From Saprospiraceae bacterium (GTDB taxonomy: Bacteria > Bacteroidota > Bacteroidia > Chitinophagales > Saprospiraceae), in contig JADKDE010000002.1 in NCBI GenBank assembly GCA_016718505.1, positions 909,929-973,928 of the forward strand: a DNA stretch of 64,000 nt. The letters run 5' to 3'. The notes beneath the pieces are model-generated. The model made no database searches. It was not told the DNA's origin and saw only the letters and a program-made list of their open reading frames with translations. Of the stretch, positions 7,792 to 14,822 are shown in pieces (positions within the stretch are counted from its first letter, which is position 1; every line of letters begins with the position of its first letter). A program made the translations under genes and the position numbers.

Positions 7792-8859
7792 ATGAAATTT
7801 TATTATTTTGTATTCGTTTTTTGTAGCTTTTTTACTAGGTTGTCCTTTTCGCAGAACTCTGTGTATTTATTAAATCGGGCAGAAAATTCTATCAGGCGAG
7901 ACGAATATTCGAAGGCTTTGCAATTTTACAATCAATACACTTCACAAAAGAAGATTTTAGAAATTGATGATCTTTTCAATAAATTTTATTGTGAAGCCTT
8001 ATCAAAGAAGAACAAAGCAGCATATAAATCTCTTGTTGAATTGCAAGCTAAAGGACTATGTATGAATTATTTTTTAACGGAATCTAAACTGCAAAATTTT
8101 ATTACTGCACTTTCCAAAAAACAAGTTCAAAAATTAAAGAACGAACGAAAAAGTAATAACGATTCTAAGCAGATAGTGATTAAAAACTTGGATTCTTTGC
8201 TAAATGTTGACCAAGATCTGAGAAGACACAATGAGTTGTCTGATTTTCAAAAAATAAACTACAATAATCTTTATAAATTCATTGAAATAATGGAAGAAAT
8301 ATCAATTCCATTTGAACATTTTTTTGATCAGCAGGATTGCAATGATCCATATATTAATATTGAATACGTGCCTTATGAAACACTTTTTACTCACTTTATC
8401 AAGCTAAGAGATTCTATTTCAAAAACTAAAATATTGGCATTGATTTCTACTAAAAAGCTGAATCAAATAGGGGCGACTTTTTGTTATGATTTATTATTTA
8501 AGATGTATGGCGATTCTACCTTTTTTGTTTGCGCAGAACCTATCCTCGTGGTTAATGAAGTTGATTATTTTAACCCAGGTGTATTCGATTTTTTTGAAAA
8601 AATTGAAGCAAATAGGAATAGATTGGGAATCAAATCCTTGAGAAATGAATATATGAATATATTTTGGAAACAAAAACTTAACAAAAAAGGTGAAAAGACA
8701 TTGTTTAGATTGAGCCCAGTGCAAAGATCAGTTGAATACGATTTTAGCAGATTTGGATTTGATAAATTTAAAGAAAAAAATAAATTAATTGAATTGACCG
8801 AAGATAATTGGATTAAGTATTTTGAACCAAATATTCGATCTCTTAAGAAAAGACGGTAA
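7792..8859 (+). CDS. Secreted protein, divergent DUF6624 relative
   Basis: 355 residues with a signal peptide (residues 1-20, RLSFSQ) and a TPR-like first helical pair (NRAENSIRRDEYSKALQFYN). From about residue 115 the order of motifs mirrors the DUF6624 genes upstream: a charged linker, LDSLLNVDQDLR, an Asn-Leu helix (NYNNLYKFIEIMEEI) and a proline turn (SIPFEH). The equivalents of the QHSP, DR and PQLYGTQ motifs are degenerate (THFIKL, CYDLLF, AEPILV). I read it as a diverged third member of the local family that has probably lost the conserved site. Upstream lies an AT-rich promoter-like stretch ending TTTTGTATTTTTATTG (about 7745). Confidence 0.5.
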   Translation: MKFYYFVFVFCSFFTRLSFSQNSVYLLNRAENSIRRDEYSKALQFYNQYTSQKKILEIDDLFNKFYCEALSKKNKAAYKSLVELQAKGLCMNYFLTESKLQNFITALSKKQVQKLKNERKSNNDSKQIVIKNLDSLLNVDQDLRRHNELSDFQKINYNNLYKFIEIMEEISIPFEHFFDQQDCNDPYINIEYVPYETLFTHFIKLRDSISKTKILALISTKKLNQIGATFCYDLLFKMYGDSTFFVCAEPILVVNEVDYFNPGVFDFFEKIEANRNRLGIKSLRNEYMNIFWKQKLNKKGEKTLFRLSPVQRSVEYDFSRFGFDKFKEKNKLIELTEDNWIKYFEPNIRSLKKRR

Positions 8860-9227
8860 TAAAATTCAAACAACATTTCACTGGTCAATTTTTAGTTAGT
8901 GGCTCTTTTCTAATATTGATATTAAATCCGTGTCATGACCCGCTGTCGCAGATGAAAACTTCCAAAAATAAAATTTTTTATTCCAAATAATTTTGTATTT
9001 TTATAGCAAATAATCAAAGATATGCATCATGACTGGCAGCCTTTATTCACAACGAACCTGAATTTCTATTTTGCTTCATTTTTCGGTTTTGTTCTCAATG
9101 TTTTTGTCCTTTTGGTAGGGTAGGGCTTTGCATGTGTTGGGTTATGGTATTGGTTATAGAGTAGTTTTTTTTGTAAACTTGGTTTGTAACTTTTTAGGAA
9201 GTTACTGGCTTAAAATAAAAAAATTTT
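8860..9227. other. Intergenic stretch with promoter-like and leader-like element
   Basis: No conventional gene is supported. A copy of the AT-rich TTTTGTATTTTTAT element lies at about 8990. It is followed at 9022-9123 by a 33-codon open frame starting MHHDWQPLFTTNLN and ending in a hydrophobic stretch. The start region and first residues resemble the elements at 3888 and 24512, so this is either a short leader peptide or a degenerate dispersed element. Confidence 0.4.
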
Positions 9228-9866
9228 ATGAAAATTAAATTTGGTGTATTTTTTATTGCCTTCGTCATTGGTCATGGGTTATTAGCCCAATCGGACATTA
9301 AAGGAGAGTTTGATGAGTATTATAAACAGATGACAATGGCTTGTGAAAGAGAGGACTCAATTAATAAAAATTTTATATTTGCAGTAATAAATAAACAAGA
9401 AATTCCAAAAATAGCAGTTGATCTTAGCTTTTTAGATGGGCTTAAATGTCCTACATTTACCGCTGTGGACATGAATGGAGAAGAAAGACTCTTCGATTAT
9501 AAAGGTAAGTTTACGCTGGTTAATTTTTGGTTTTTGAACTGTTCGCCATGCCTGGAGGAGCTTCCGACATTGAACAAACTTCAAGCCAAGTACAGAGATA
9601 TGCTGACCATCGTAACCTTAGGATTGGACACAAAGGACGAAATCCAAAAGTTCATAAAAACCCATCCTATGGACTTCATAAATATCCCAGATGCCAAAAA
9701 TATTTGTAAAAAAGTATTTGATATGTGTTTGGGTTATCCAAAGAATTATCTCGTGGGTCCTGATGGTAAAATAATTTGTGTTGTCAAGGATATTGTCAGA
9801 AATGATGAGGCAAATTTCAAAAAACTATGTAAAATATTAGAAGGGTATGGTGGTCAGGCAAAATAG
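9228..9866 (+). CDS. Secreted thioredoxin-like (TlpA/AhpC-TSA) protein
   Basis: 212 residues: a signal peptide (1-20, HGLLAQ), a linker, then a thioredoxin fold with active site NFWFLNCSPC (Cys105, Cys108) and cis-Pro in GYPKNYLV. It is paralogous to 1803-2426, with matching pre-domain segment (LSFLDGLKCPTF) and spacing. It lacks the DUF4369 domain of the larger TlpA protein at 57744. It is presumably a periplasmic disulfide reductant or oxidant with an unknown partner; nearby secreted Cys-containing proteins are possible clients, but that is speculation. A small lipoprotein gene follows after 60 bases. Confidence 0.8.
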   Translation: MKIKFGVFFIAFVIGHGLLAQSDIKGEFDEYYKQMTMACEREDSINKNFIFAVINKQEIPKIAVDLSFLDGLKCPTFTAVDMNGEERLFDYKGKFTLVNFWFLNCSPCLEELPTLNKLQAKYRDMLTIVTLGLDTKDEIQKFIKTHPMDFINIPDAKNICKKVFDMCLGYPKNYLVGPDGKIICVVKDIVRNDEANFKKLCKILEGYGGQAK

Positions 9867-9926
9867 GGAACTATCTGTAGGAGTGGAAAGGACTTTGCTA
9901 GAATTTTGGCACCAAATAAGAACGTC

Positions 9927-10319
9927 ATGAAAAGATATATTTTTTACTTTGTTGTTATGGCCACTTTGGGACTATTTTTTTCAAATTGTAAAAAAGACCT
10001 ACGCTGCGATTATTTGGGTGAGTGGGACTTTAGAGTAGAGCGGTACAAAGATAATGCCGACTTTATTGGACAGCATGAGCACGATACCATCTTCTATACA
10101 GGTAAAATAATGAAAGGAAATGACGATATTGAATTGATAATCAAATACACCAAAGACAATCAATTGTTGACAACTGTACTTGATGACGGGACACTGGATG
10201 ATTTACCGACGCATTACTGTACGGGCATGTTTAAGAATGAAAGTAATATTGAAATTTACTTGAAATGGGGAGGCCTTGGGGGCGGCACAGTTCATGTTAT
10301 CGACGGGGTCAAAAAATGA
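9927..10319 (+). CDS. Small lipoprotein, unknown function
   Basis: I place the start at the ATG at 9927; a TTG seven codons earlier adds polar residues before the signal. The sequence shows a short lipoprotein signal with a Cys at about residue 20 (LFFSNCKKD), followed by a beta-rich domain of about 110 residues (CDYLGEWDFRVER, ELIIKYTKDNQLLTTVLDDG). That pattern is reminiscent of lipocalin-like small lipoproteins of Bacteroidota, though I cannot name a family. It lies just before an Rhs remnant and may be unrelated to it. Confidence 0.55.
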   Translation: MKRYIFYFVVMATLGLFFSNCKKDLRCDYLGEWDFRVERYKDNADFIGQHEHDTIFYTGKIMKGNDDIELIIKYTKDNQLLTTVLDDGTLDDLPTHYCTGMFKNESNIEIYLKWGGLGGGTVHVIDGVKK

Positions 10320-10378
10320 ATTTAATTTAGCACAATGTCGAGGGTTATACCAAATTCATGTGGTAACAATAGAGTTAA

Positions 10379-11437
10379 AATCCTCGTGAAATAGGTTCTG
10401 ACGAAGCCCTCAAACAATGCAATTGCTTCTTCAAGAGTGAGTGTAAAGAAGTGCTGTACTACTATCACAGCGATCACGTCGGCTCCTCCACATTTCTGAG
10501 CGATGCCTATGGCAAATCTTATGAATTTATGCTATATTTGCCATATGGAGAGGAGATGGCTCGGCAAAAAGTTGCTGGGTGGGCAACTCCATACACCTTT
10601 ACGGGCAAGGAGAAAGACGACCTGACGGGACTGCAGTATTTTGGAGCGCGGTATTATGACAGCCGGATCAGTATTTGGTATGGAGTAGATCCGATGGCGG
10701 AGAAATATCCACAATATACCCCTTACAATTACACATTGGGTAATCCGATAAGATTGGTGGATCCAGATGGAATGGAAGTAGATGATATTATCATTTCTCA
10801 TGATGGAAAAGACTATAAATACGAAAATGGCAAGCTTTATATAGGAGGATTAGAGTATAAAGGAAAACAAAGTGGGTTTTTAATGAAAACTGTAAATGCA
10901 TTAAATTCTATAGGTTCAACAGCTGAAGGAGGAACAATGCTTAGTGAACTGCAGTCTTCCTCCAATATTTTCAAAATTTCGAAAGGTGATAGTGAATTCA
11001 AATCGAGTGAACATGATAAAGCATTCGCTAATCAGTTTTGGACTGACCCGAGTGCCAAAAATACTTATGAAGCTTTAACGAAAGCTGGAATTGAAATTTC
11101 AGGTGGATCTGGAGGTTCGATTGGATGGAATCCATCTGGAACTACTTTACCAACAACTGAGGGTGGAAGTACAAATGCGAACATCGACTTAGCTCACGAG
11201 TTGTTCCATGCTTTAGATGCTAACAAAGGGTTACTTGATTCAAGAAAGGTCGATGGAATAAAAAGGAGTGAATGGCAAGCTGTATATCGAGAAAATGTTT
11301 TGCGCAGTGAAATGAAATTACCATTAAGAACTCATTACATTAAAAACATTGATCCAATGGGAAATTTTTTGGGAGGTTCAGGCCCCAGAATGTTAACTCC
11401 TTCTAATAGTCCAATTAAACCATCGTGGTATAAATAA
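10379..11437 (+). CDS. Orphan Rhs core tip with putative M91 metalloprotease effector domain
   Basis: The frame is open from 10379; the GTG at 10451 is an arbitrary start inside the Rhs core, and the residue numbers here count from it. Residues 1-110 are the Rhs-associated core (YHSDHVGSSTF, FTGKEKDDLTGLQYFGARYY, NPIRLVDPDGMEVDD), whose DPDG end is the usual junction with a variable toxin. Residues about 111-328 are the variable part with a zinc-protease HELFH (249-253) and downstream Glu274 in SEWQAVYREN, plus PLRTHY. This pattern matches NleD-like M91 peptidases. There is no long Rhs shell, signal or secretion domain upstream, so it is a displaced tip or the remnant of a larger gene. It would be toxic only if recombined onto a full-length Rhs. 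Confidence 0.7.
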   Translation, partial: NPREIGSDEALKQCNCFFKSECKEVLYYYHSDHVGSSTFLSDAYGKSYEFMLYLPYGEEMARQKVAGWATPYTFTGKEKDDLTGLQYFGARYYDSRISIWYGVDPMAEKYPQYTPYNYTLGNPIRLVDPDGMEVDDIIISHDGKDYKYENGKLYIGGLEYKGKQSGFLMKTVNALNSIGSTAEGGTMLSELQSSSNIFKISKGDSEFKSSEHDKAFANQFWTDPSAKNTYEALTKAGIEISGGSGGSIGWNPSGTTLPTTEGGSTNANIDLAHELFHALDANKGLLDSRKVDGIKRSEWQAVYRENVLRSEMKLPLRTHYIKNIDPMGNFLGGSGPRMLTPSNSPIKPSWYK

Positions 11438-11450
11438 ATAACGGAATTTT

Positions 11451-11882
11451 ATGCGAATTAGTATTTTGTCAATTATTTTGGTTATTGTAGGTTGTGGTTC
11501 TATACATACTATAATCAAATTTCAAAAAAAAGGTCTAATGAAATTGAAAATGAAAATTCCAGAGGATTATATATTCGAAGGTCTTCAAGGAGACCAAGAA
11601 GTTGAACACAGATATTGGTATCCAGATTCATCTGTGATTTATATTACAAGTTTTGAAAACACACTGAACTACGAGGACATTCGAGAACAAGGGACATATT
11701 ATAATCGGTTTAAATCTTACCACAATAATGACACATTGACGCTGCGAGGTATTAGTTCAAATGGTTTGTATTGGCAAGATAAACTTCTAAAAAATGGTGT
11801 TACAATAGGTTATTCAAAAGTACCTAAGAATGATTTGCAGGATTTTATTAGTGCAATTGAATCAATTGAAATATTTAATTAA
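11451..11882 (+). CDS. Lipoprotein, probable immunity protein for the Rhs tip
   Basis: 143 residues with a lipoprotein signal (lipobox VGCG, Cys15) and a mostly beta domain (IFEGLQGDQEVEHRYWYPD, VIYITSFENTL). It starts 13 bases after the Rhs tip on the same strand, the position always occupied by immunity genes in polymorphic toxin loci. The domain is not recognised. Being a lipoprotein suggests that it neutralises the effector in the periplasm or at the membrane, which is inference. Immediately downstream begins the first copy of the hairpin repeat. Confidence 0.55.
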   Translation: MRISILSIILVIVGCGSIHTIIKFQKKGLMKLKMKIPEDYIFEGLQGDQEVEHRYWYPDSSVIYITSFENTLNYEDIREQGTYYNRFKSYHNNDTLTLRGISSNGLYWQDKLLKNGVTIGYSKVPKNDLQDFISAIESIEIFN

Positions 11883-11890
11883 ATAATATC

Positions 11891-12035
11891 TCCCTACGTT
11901 CGGCTTAGGATGACCTACGTCGGGGAGTCACTATGGCTTCGCCATATAGCCAAGGTGTGGAGTGTTGAGGTACAAGTTTGGAAGCTTGGGTTAGCGGGTG
12001 GGGGATGGAAGTATATGCTTTAGGAAAAATCTGAT
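11891..12035 (+). repeat. Dispersed hairpin repeat, copy A
   Basis: First copy of an element found at module boundaries over the next 3.5 kb. It contains GACCTACGTCGG, the perfect hairpin TATGGC-TTC-GCCATA (11932-11946), TAGCCAAGG, then AAGTTTGGAAGCTTGGGTTAGC. It lies between the Rhs immunity gene and the first toxin-antitoxin module. Confidence 0.75.
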
Positions 12036-12092
12036 GATGGTTGCGAATCAAAAATAATATCTCAAAATCCACAAATAATCTAATTTAATATT

Positions 12093-12100
12093 TAAATTTG
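12093..12100 (+). promoter_or_regulatory. Putative -7 promoter element (TAAATTTG)
   Basis: A perfect match to the Bacteroidota TAnnTTTG element, 15 bases before the antitoxin start at 12116. No clear -33 TTG was found at normal spacing. Confidence 0.45.
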
Positions 12101-12115
12101 AAGAAAATCTGAGCA

Positions 12116-12340
12116 ATGGGTACAGCAGAATTGAAAATTGATATTATCAATAAAATAACAAATCTGAAAGAAGTTCGCATTATTGAAGAAATTCAAAAAA
12201 TGTTAGATTTTGAAATGGATAAAGGAGACTTTATATTAAACACAGCCCAAAAGAGTAGAATACTTGAAGCCAAACAAGATAAGGTTCTAACAGAAGAAGA
12301 AGCAAATAGCGATATTGAAAAATGGCTACAAGAAAGGTAA
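12116..12340 (+). CDS. RelE-type module antitoxin (toxin lost)
   Basis: A 74-residue acidic helical protein that begins MGTAELKIDIINKI, the style of the Bacteroidota antitoxins paired with RelE/ParE toxins, with a C-terminal toxin-binding tail (SDIEKWLQER). The expected toxin start overlaps its end at 12322 but is cut off by repeat copy B after about a dozen codons. The antitoxin is therefore an orphan. It has its own promoter element at 12093. Confidence 0.6.
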   Translation: MGTAELKIDIINKITNLKEVRIIEEIQKMLDFEMDKGDFILNTAQKSRILEAKQDKVLTEEEANSDIEKWLQER

Positions 12341-12378
12341 GCTGGACAGAAAAAGCGCCTACGTTCGACGCAGATTGA
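12322..12378 (+). pseudogene. RelE/ParE toxin truncated by repeat B
   Basis: An ATG at 12322 overlaps the antitoxin end and reads MATRKVSWTEKA, a typical RelE/ParE N terminus. From 12355 the sequence becomes the hairpin repeat and the frame ends at 12378. About 80 codons of toxin are missing, and there is no sign of them on the other side of the repeat. Confidence 0.55.
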
Positions 12379-12426
12379 CCTACTTCGGCGGGTTGACAGG
12401 GCTTTGCCATATAGCCAAGGAAAGAA
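12355..12426 (+). repeat. Dispersed hairpin repeat, copy B (short)
   Basis: A shorter copy of the element, with CCTACGTTCGAC, TGACCTACTTCGG, GGGCTTTGCCATATAGCCAAGG. It ends before the AAGTTTGGAAACTT half. It lies directly inside the start of a RelE-type toxin gene. Confidence 0.7.
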
Positions 12427-12469
12427 CCAATTGAAAAAAGACGCACTTGCATAAGTTCATCAAGAAATG

Positions 12470-12477
12470 TAAATTTG
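12470..12477 (+). promoter_or_regulatory. Putative -7 promoter element (TAAATTTG) for mntA-hepT
   Basis: A perfect TAnnTTTG match, 15 bases before the ATG at 12492, with a TTG at 12447-12449 giving 20-base spacing. Confidence 0.5.
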
Positions 12478-12491
12478 CAAAAAACATTGAT

Positions 12492-12797
12492 ATGCAAAGA
12501 TTAATATTAGACAATATGGATAAAATCAAAACATTATGTATGATTCATAATGTTAAGACTTTATTCGCTTTTGGATCAGTATGCACAGATAAATTCAATG
12601 ATAAAAGTGATATAGATTTGTTAATTTCCTTTAATCATATGGACTACGGAGACTATGCCGACACCTATTTTAATTTAGCGGATAAGTTTGAAAACTTGTT
12701 TCATCGTCCCGTAGATTTGGTTACAGACAAATCTTTATCAAATCCATATTTCATTGATTCTGTGAATCAAACTAAAACGTTGATTTATGGAGCTTGA
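12492..12797 (+). CDS. mntA: MntA-type nucleotidyltransferase antitoxin
   Basis: Minimal nucleotidyltransferase antitoxin of a HEPN/MNT pair. I choose the ATG at 12492, after the promoter element; an upstream in-frame ATG at 12447 lies before it. Residues 28-42 fit GSX10DXD exactly (Gly28-Ser29, Asp40, Asp42), with a further acidic strand (RPVDLVTD). In characterised MntA proteins this site transfers AMP onto a tyrosine of the HepT toxin. The end overlaps hepT by 11 bases. All key residues are present, so the module looks functional. Confidence 0.8.
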   Translation: MQRLILDNMDKIKTLCMIHNVKTLFAFGSVCTDKFNDKSDIDLLISFNHMDYGDYADTYFNLADKFENLFHRPVDLVTDKSLSNPYFIDSVNQTKTLIYGA

Positions 12798-13119
12798 GAT
12801 TAAGAAATTTCTTTTTGACATTCGAGAATCCATAGATTCAATTGAAAATTATCTTGGCGATAAGCGAGATTTTAATGTCTATATGTCGGATAAAATGCTT
12901 CGAAGAGCTGTTGAGCGAGAGTTTGAGATTATTGGGGAAGCAATGAGTAGAATTGAAAAGATAGATTCAACTATTGACATTTCAAGCAAAAGGCAAATAA
13001 TCAGTATGCGAAATCGCGTGATTCATGGTTATGACAAGATTGATAATGAAATTATTTGGGGTACAATTGTGAGACATTTGCCAACTTTGAAAACAGAGAT
13101 AGAAGGTTTATTGAAATAA
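12787..13119 (+). CDS. hepT: HepT-type HEPN ribonuclease toxin
   Basis: A 110-residue all-helical HEPN (DUF86) protein, overlapping mntA. The catalytic and regulatory motif RX4HXY is intact at Arg75, His80 and Tyr82 (RNRVIHGY). The tyrosine is the site that MntA modifies in studied systems. In HepT proteins the Arg and His cleave RNA. Together with mntA this is one of the few complete toxin-antitoxin pairs left in the array. The 160 bases downstream hold only a weak inverted repeat (about 13122-13157) and a degenerate trace of the hairpin repeat. Confidence 0.8.
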   Translation: MELEIKKFLFDIRESIDSIENYLGDKRDFNVYMSDKMLRRAVEREFEIIGEAMSRIEKIDSTIDISSKRQIISMRNRVIHGYDKIDNEIIWGTIVRHLPTLKTEIEGLLK

Positions 13120-13235
13120 AAATCCCCTGGTTACAACACGCAATAAAGCCAAAAAGGGGTTTTGTGGTATGCGAGGCTCATCACACTCATCAATTTCATT
13201 GTATCTTGATAGTGACGTTCTCCGCACTCCCTTTC

Positions 13236-13262
13236 AGGCCATATTGCCACCGGAGAGGACAA
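13236..13262 (+). repeat. Possible degenerate copy of the hairpin repeat
   Basis: GGCCATATTGCCACCGGAGAGGA resembles the TTGCCATATAGCCAAGGAGAGGA core of copies C and D. It lies exactly where a copy would be expected, between mntA-hepT and the next module, but the similarity is short. Confidence 0.3.
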
Positions 13263-13280
13263 GTAAGTGATGGAGAATTA

Positions 13281-13616
13281 TTATTCTTCCAGTTCCAAGC
13301 TCTCAACCATATCTTTCAGTTCGTTTGGTTTTAAGTCGGCTTTTTCGCCTTTGTCATAGATGGTAAGCAGATAAACAGTTTCAGATTCAATGTAAAGATA
13401 AGTGATAACTCTTGCACCGCCACTTTTGCCTTTTCCTTTGCTACCTATAGGCAAACGAATTTTATAACAGTTATTACCAATGAAAGTGCCACTGTCAGGG
13501 TTTTCGGTAATCTCTGCAATCAGTTTAGCAAACTCATTTTTGAGAGAAGGAAATTATTTAGCCAGTCGTTTGAGTTCTTTCTCAAAGCGATGAGTGGGAA
13601 TAATGCTATAACTCAT
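13281..13616 (-). pseudogene. RelE/YoeB-like toxin with in-frame stop
   Basis: Reading leftwards from the ATG at 13616, the frame gives MSYSIIPTHRFEKELKRLAK, then a TAA (13554-13556), then continues FPSLKNEFAKLIAEI, GTFIGNNCYKIRLPIGSKGKG, GGARVITYLYI and LLTIYDKGEK to a stop at 13281. This is an otherwise complete plasmid-stabilisation/RelE family toxin of about 112 codons. The stop replaces what is normally a Lys codon, so one substitution has disabled it. Its start overlaps the antitoxin gene by 11 bases. Confidence 0.65.
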
Positions 13617-13815
13617 TAAGTAAATCTTGGGCCGTTTTTAGTTTTAGTTTACCTTCTTTGTGCAAGCGCACTTCATTAGTTGCTTCTTTAAGGTCTTCCC
13701 ACAAATCCACCGTAGCCATACTCATAGGTTTTACTTTTTTTACAAAAGAAAGACTATTTAAAACTTTCATACCGAAAGTTGCTTCATCATCAGGTATATC
13801 AATTAATACTTTCAT
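13606..13815 (-). CDS. Antitoxin of RelE-type module
   Basis: A 69-residue antitoxin: N-terminal strand MKVLIDIPDDEATFGMKVLNSL, a central linker (VDLWEDLKEATNEVRL) and the KLKLKTAQDLLNEL tail that is typical of antitoxins partnered with this RelE branch. It is intact although its toxin carries a stop. The promoter is probably the TAACTTTA element at 13930-13937 on the minus strand, one mismatch from consensus. Confidence 0.65.
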   Translation of the reverse strand: MKVLIDIPDDEATFGMKVLNSLSFVKKVKPMSMATVDLWEDLKEATNEVRLHKEGKLKLKTAQDLLNEL

Positions 13816-14000
13816 TGTTTTGTCTTTTAATTCTCATTACCCAAATAAACGCTAGAAAATGACGATTGTTGGTGCTATCTGATTTCTTGATTTAACTTAA
13901 ATAACCATTGTTTGGAATAATTTATTTAGTAAAGTTACATATTAGACTGGACTAGACAAAATTGAAAAATCTTTTTTATAAAAAGGTGACAATAAATGGC

Positions 14001-14118
14001 CCCAATAGGGCCTAAGCTGACCTACGTCGGTTAGTCACAATGGCTTTGCCATATAGCCAATGAGAGGAGTGGGGAGGTAAAAGTTTGGAAACTTGGGGTA
14101 GCGTTGCGGTTTACTTCT
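14001..14118 (+). repeat. Dispersed hairpin repeat, copy C
   Basis: A full copy: GCTGACCTACGTCGG, AATGGCTTTGCCATATAGCC with hairpin ATGGC-TTT-GCCAT, GAGAGGAGTGGGGAGG and the second palindrome AAGTTT-GG-AAACTT (14081-14094). It is the closest match to copy D. Confidence 0.75.
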
Positions 14119-14153
14119 GAAATTCAGGCTTAAAATATAAACCAGATTTTTAT

Positions 14154-14161
14154 TATATTTG
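14154..14161 (+). promoter_or_regulatory. Putative -7 promoter element (TATATTTG) for hicBA
   Basis: A perfect TAnnTTTG match 16 bases before the hicB start, implying a very short leader. Confidence 0.45.
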
Positions 14162-14176
14162 CATTAAATTGTTTAT

Positions 14177-14419
14177 ATGGAAAAAGTGCTTCAAAAATAT
14201 CAATTTACCGCACATATAGAGTATGACAAGGAATCAAAAATGTATTATGGTTATTTGCCAGCCCTTCCATCCGTCCAATCCTACGCACCAAATATTGATG
14301 AATTGAATAAGCATTTATCTGAAGTGTTGTCATTGGTTTTAGAGGAGTTGAGTTTAGAAGAAGTTGAAGAGGCTGTTTCACATTTTGTTGGGACATCAAT
14401 CGTCCAAGTAAACCAATGA
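14177..14419 (+). CDS. hicB: HicB-family antitoxin
   Basis: An 80-residue partial RNase H-like fold protein: beta strand FTAHIEYDKESKMYYGYLPAL, then helix (NIDELNKHLSEVLSLVL). This is the usual HicB N-terminal domain. No C-terminal DNA-binding domain is present, so autoregulation by this protein would need another contact. It precedes hicA with a 4-base overlap (ATGA). Confidence 0.7.
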   Translation: MEKVLQKYQFTAHIEYDKESKMYYGYLPALPSVQSYAPNIDELNKHLSEVLSLVLEELSLEEVEEAVSHFVGTSIVQVNQ

Positions 14420-14646
14420 GCAAATTAAAATTAGTTAACGCACACCAATTAGAAACATTCTTGTTGTCACTGGGCTTCATAAAACTTAGAACTAAAGGAA
14501 GTCATTCATTTTACAAGCATGAAGATGGAAGATATACAACTATAGCCTTTCATTCTGCTTCAAACCTTCCCCGACCCATCATTCGTTCTATATTAAGGCA
14601 AATTCGAGTTGATATTGTTCAATACAATCAACACTTTCAAGGTTAG
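14416..14646 (+). CDS. hicA: HicA-family mRNA interferase toxin
   Basis: A 76-residue double-stranded RNA-binding-like toxin. The family signature KGSHSFYKHEDGR is intact with the catalytic His30, followed by LPRPIIRSILRQI. HicA proteins cleave mRNA and are held inactive by HicB. This is the complete HicBA pair of the array; the other (14823-15237) has lost its catalytic His. Repeat D begins at its stop codon. Confidence 0.7.
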   Translation: MSKLKLVNAHQLETFLLSLGFIKLRTKGSHSFYKHEDGRYTTIAFHSASNLPRPIIRSILRQIRVDIVQYNQHFQG

Positions 14647-14760
14647 GGCTTTAGTTCGAGGCATGTTGAGCTACGTCGGTGAGTTACGGTGGCTTTGCTA
14701 TATAGCCAAGGAGAGGAGTGGGGAGGCAAAAGTTTGGAAACTGGCACAAGCGTAAGGCTG
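14646..14760 (+). repeat. Dispersed hairpin repeat, copy D
   Basis: A copy starting within or directly after the hicA stop: GAGCTACGTCGG, GGTGGCTTTGCTATATAGCCAAGGAGAGGAGTGGGGAGG in pieces, and AAGTTTGGAAACT. It separates two HicAB modules that face opposite ways. Confidence 0.75.
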
Positions 14761-14822
14761 TTTTTTGCCACAACATCAAGGAAAACAAAGCTTTGAAGTG
14801 GCCTAAACGCCAAAAAATAATT

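Noticed and set aside
13122..13160. Terminator after hepT
   Set aside because: The AAAATCCCC / GGGGTTTT pairing has a bulge and a loop of more than 20 bases, so it is too weak to list.
13056..13334. 92-codon plus-strand frame
   Set aside because: It overlaps the end of hepT out of frame and the opposite-strand RelE pseudogene.
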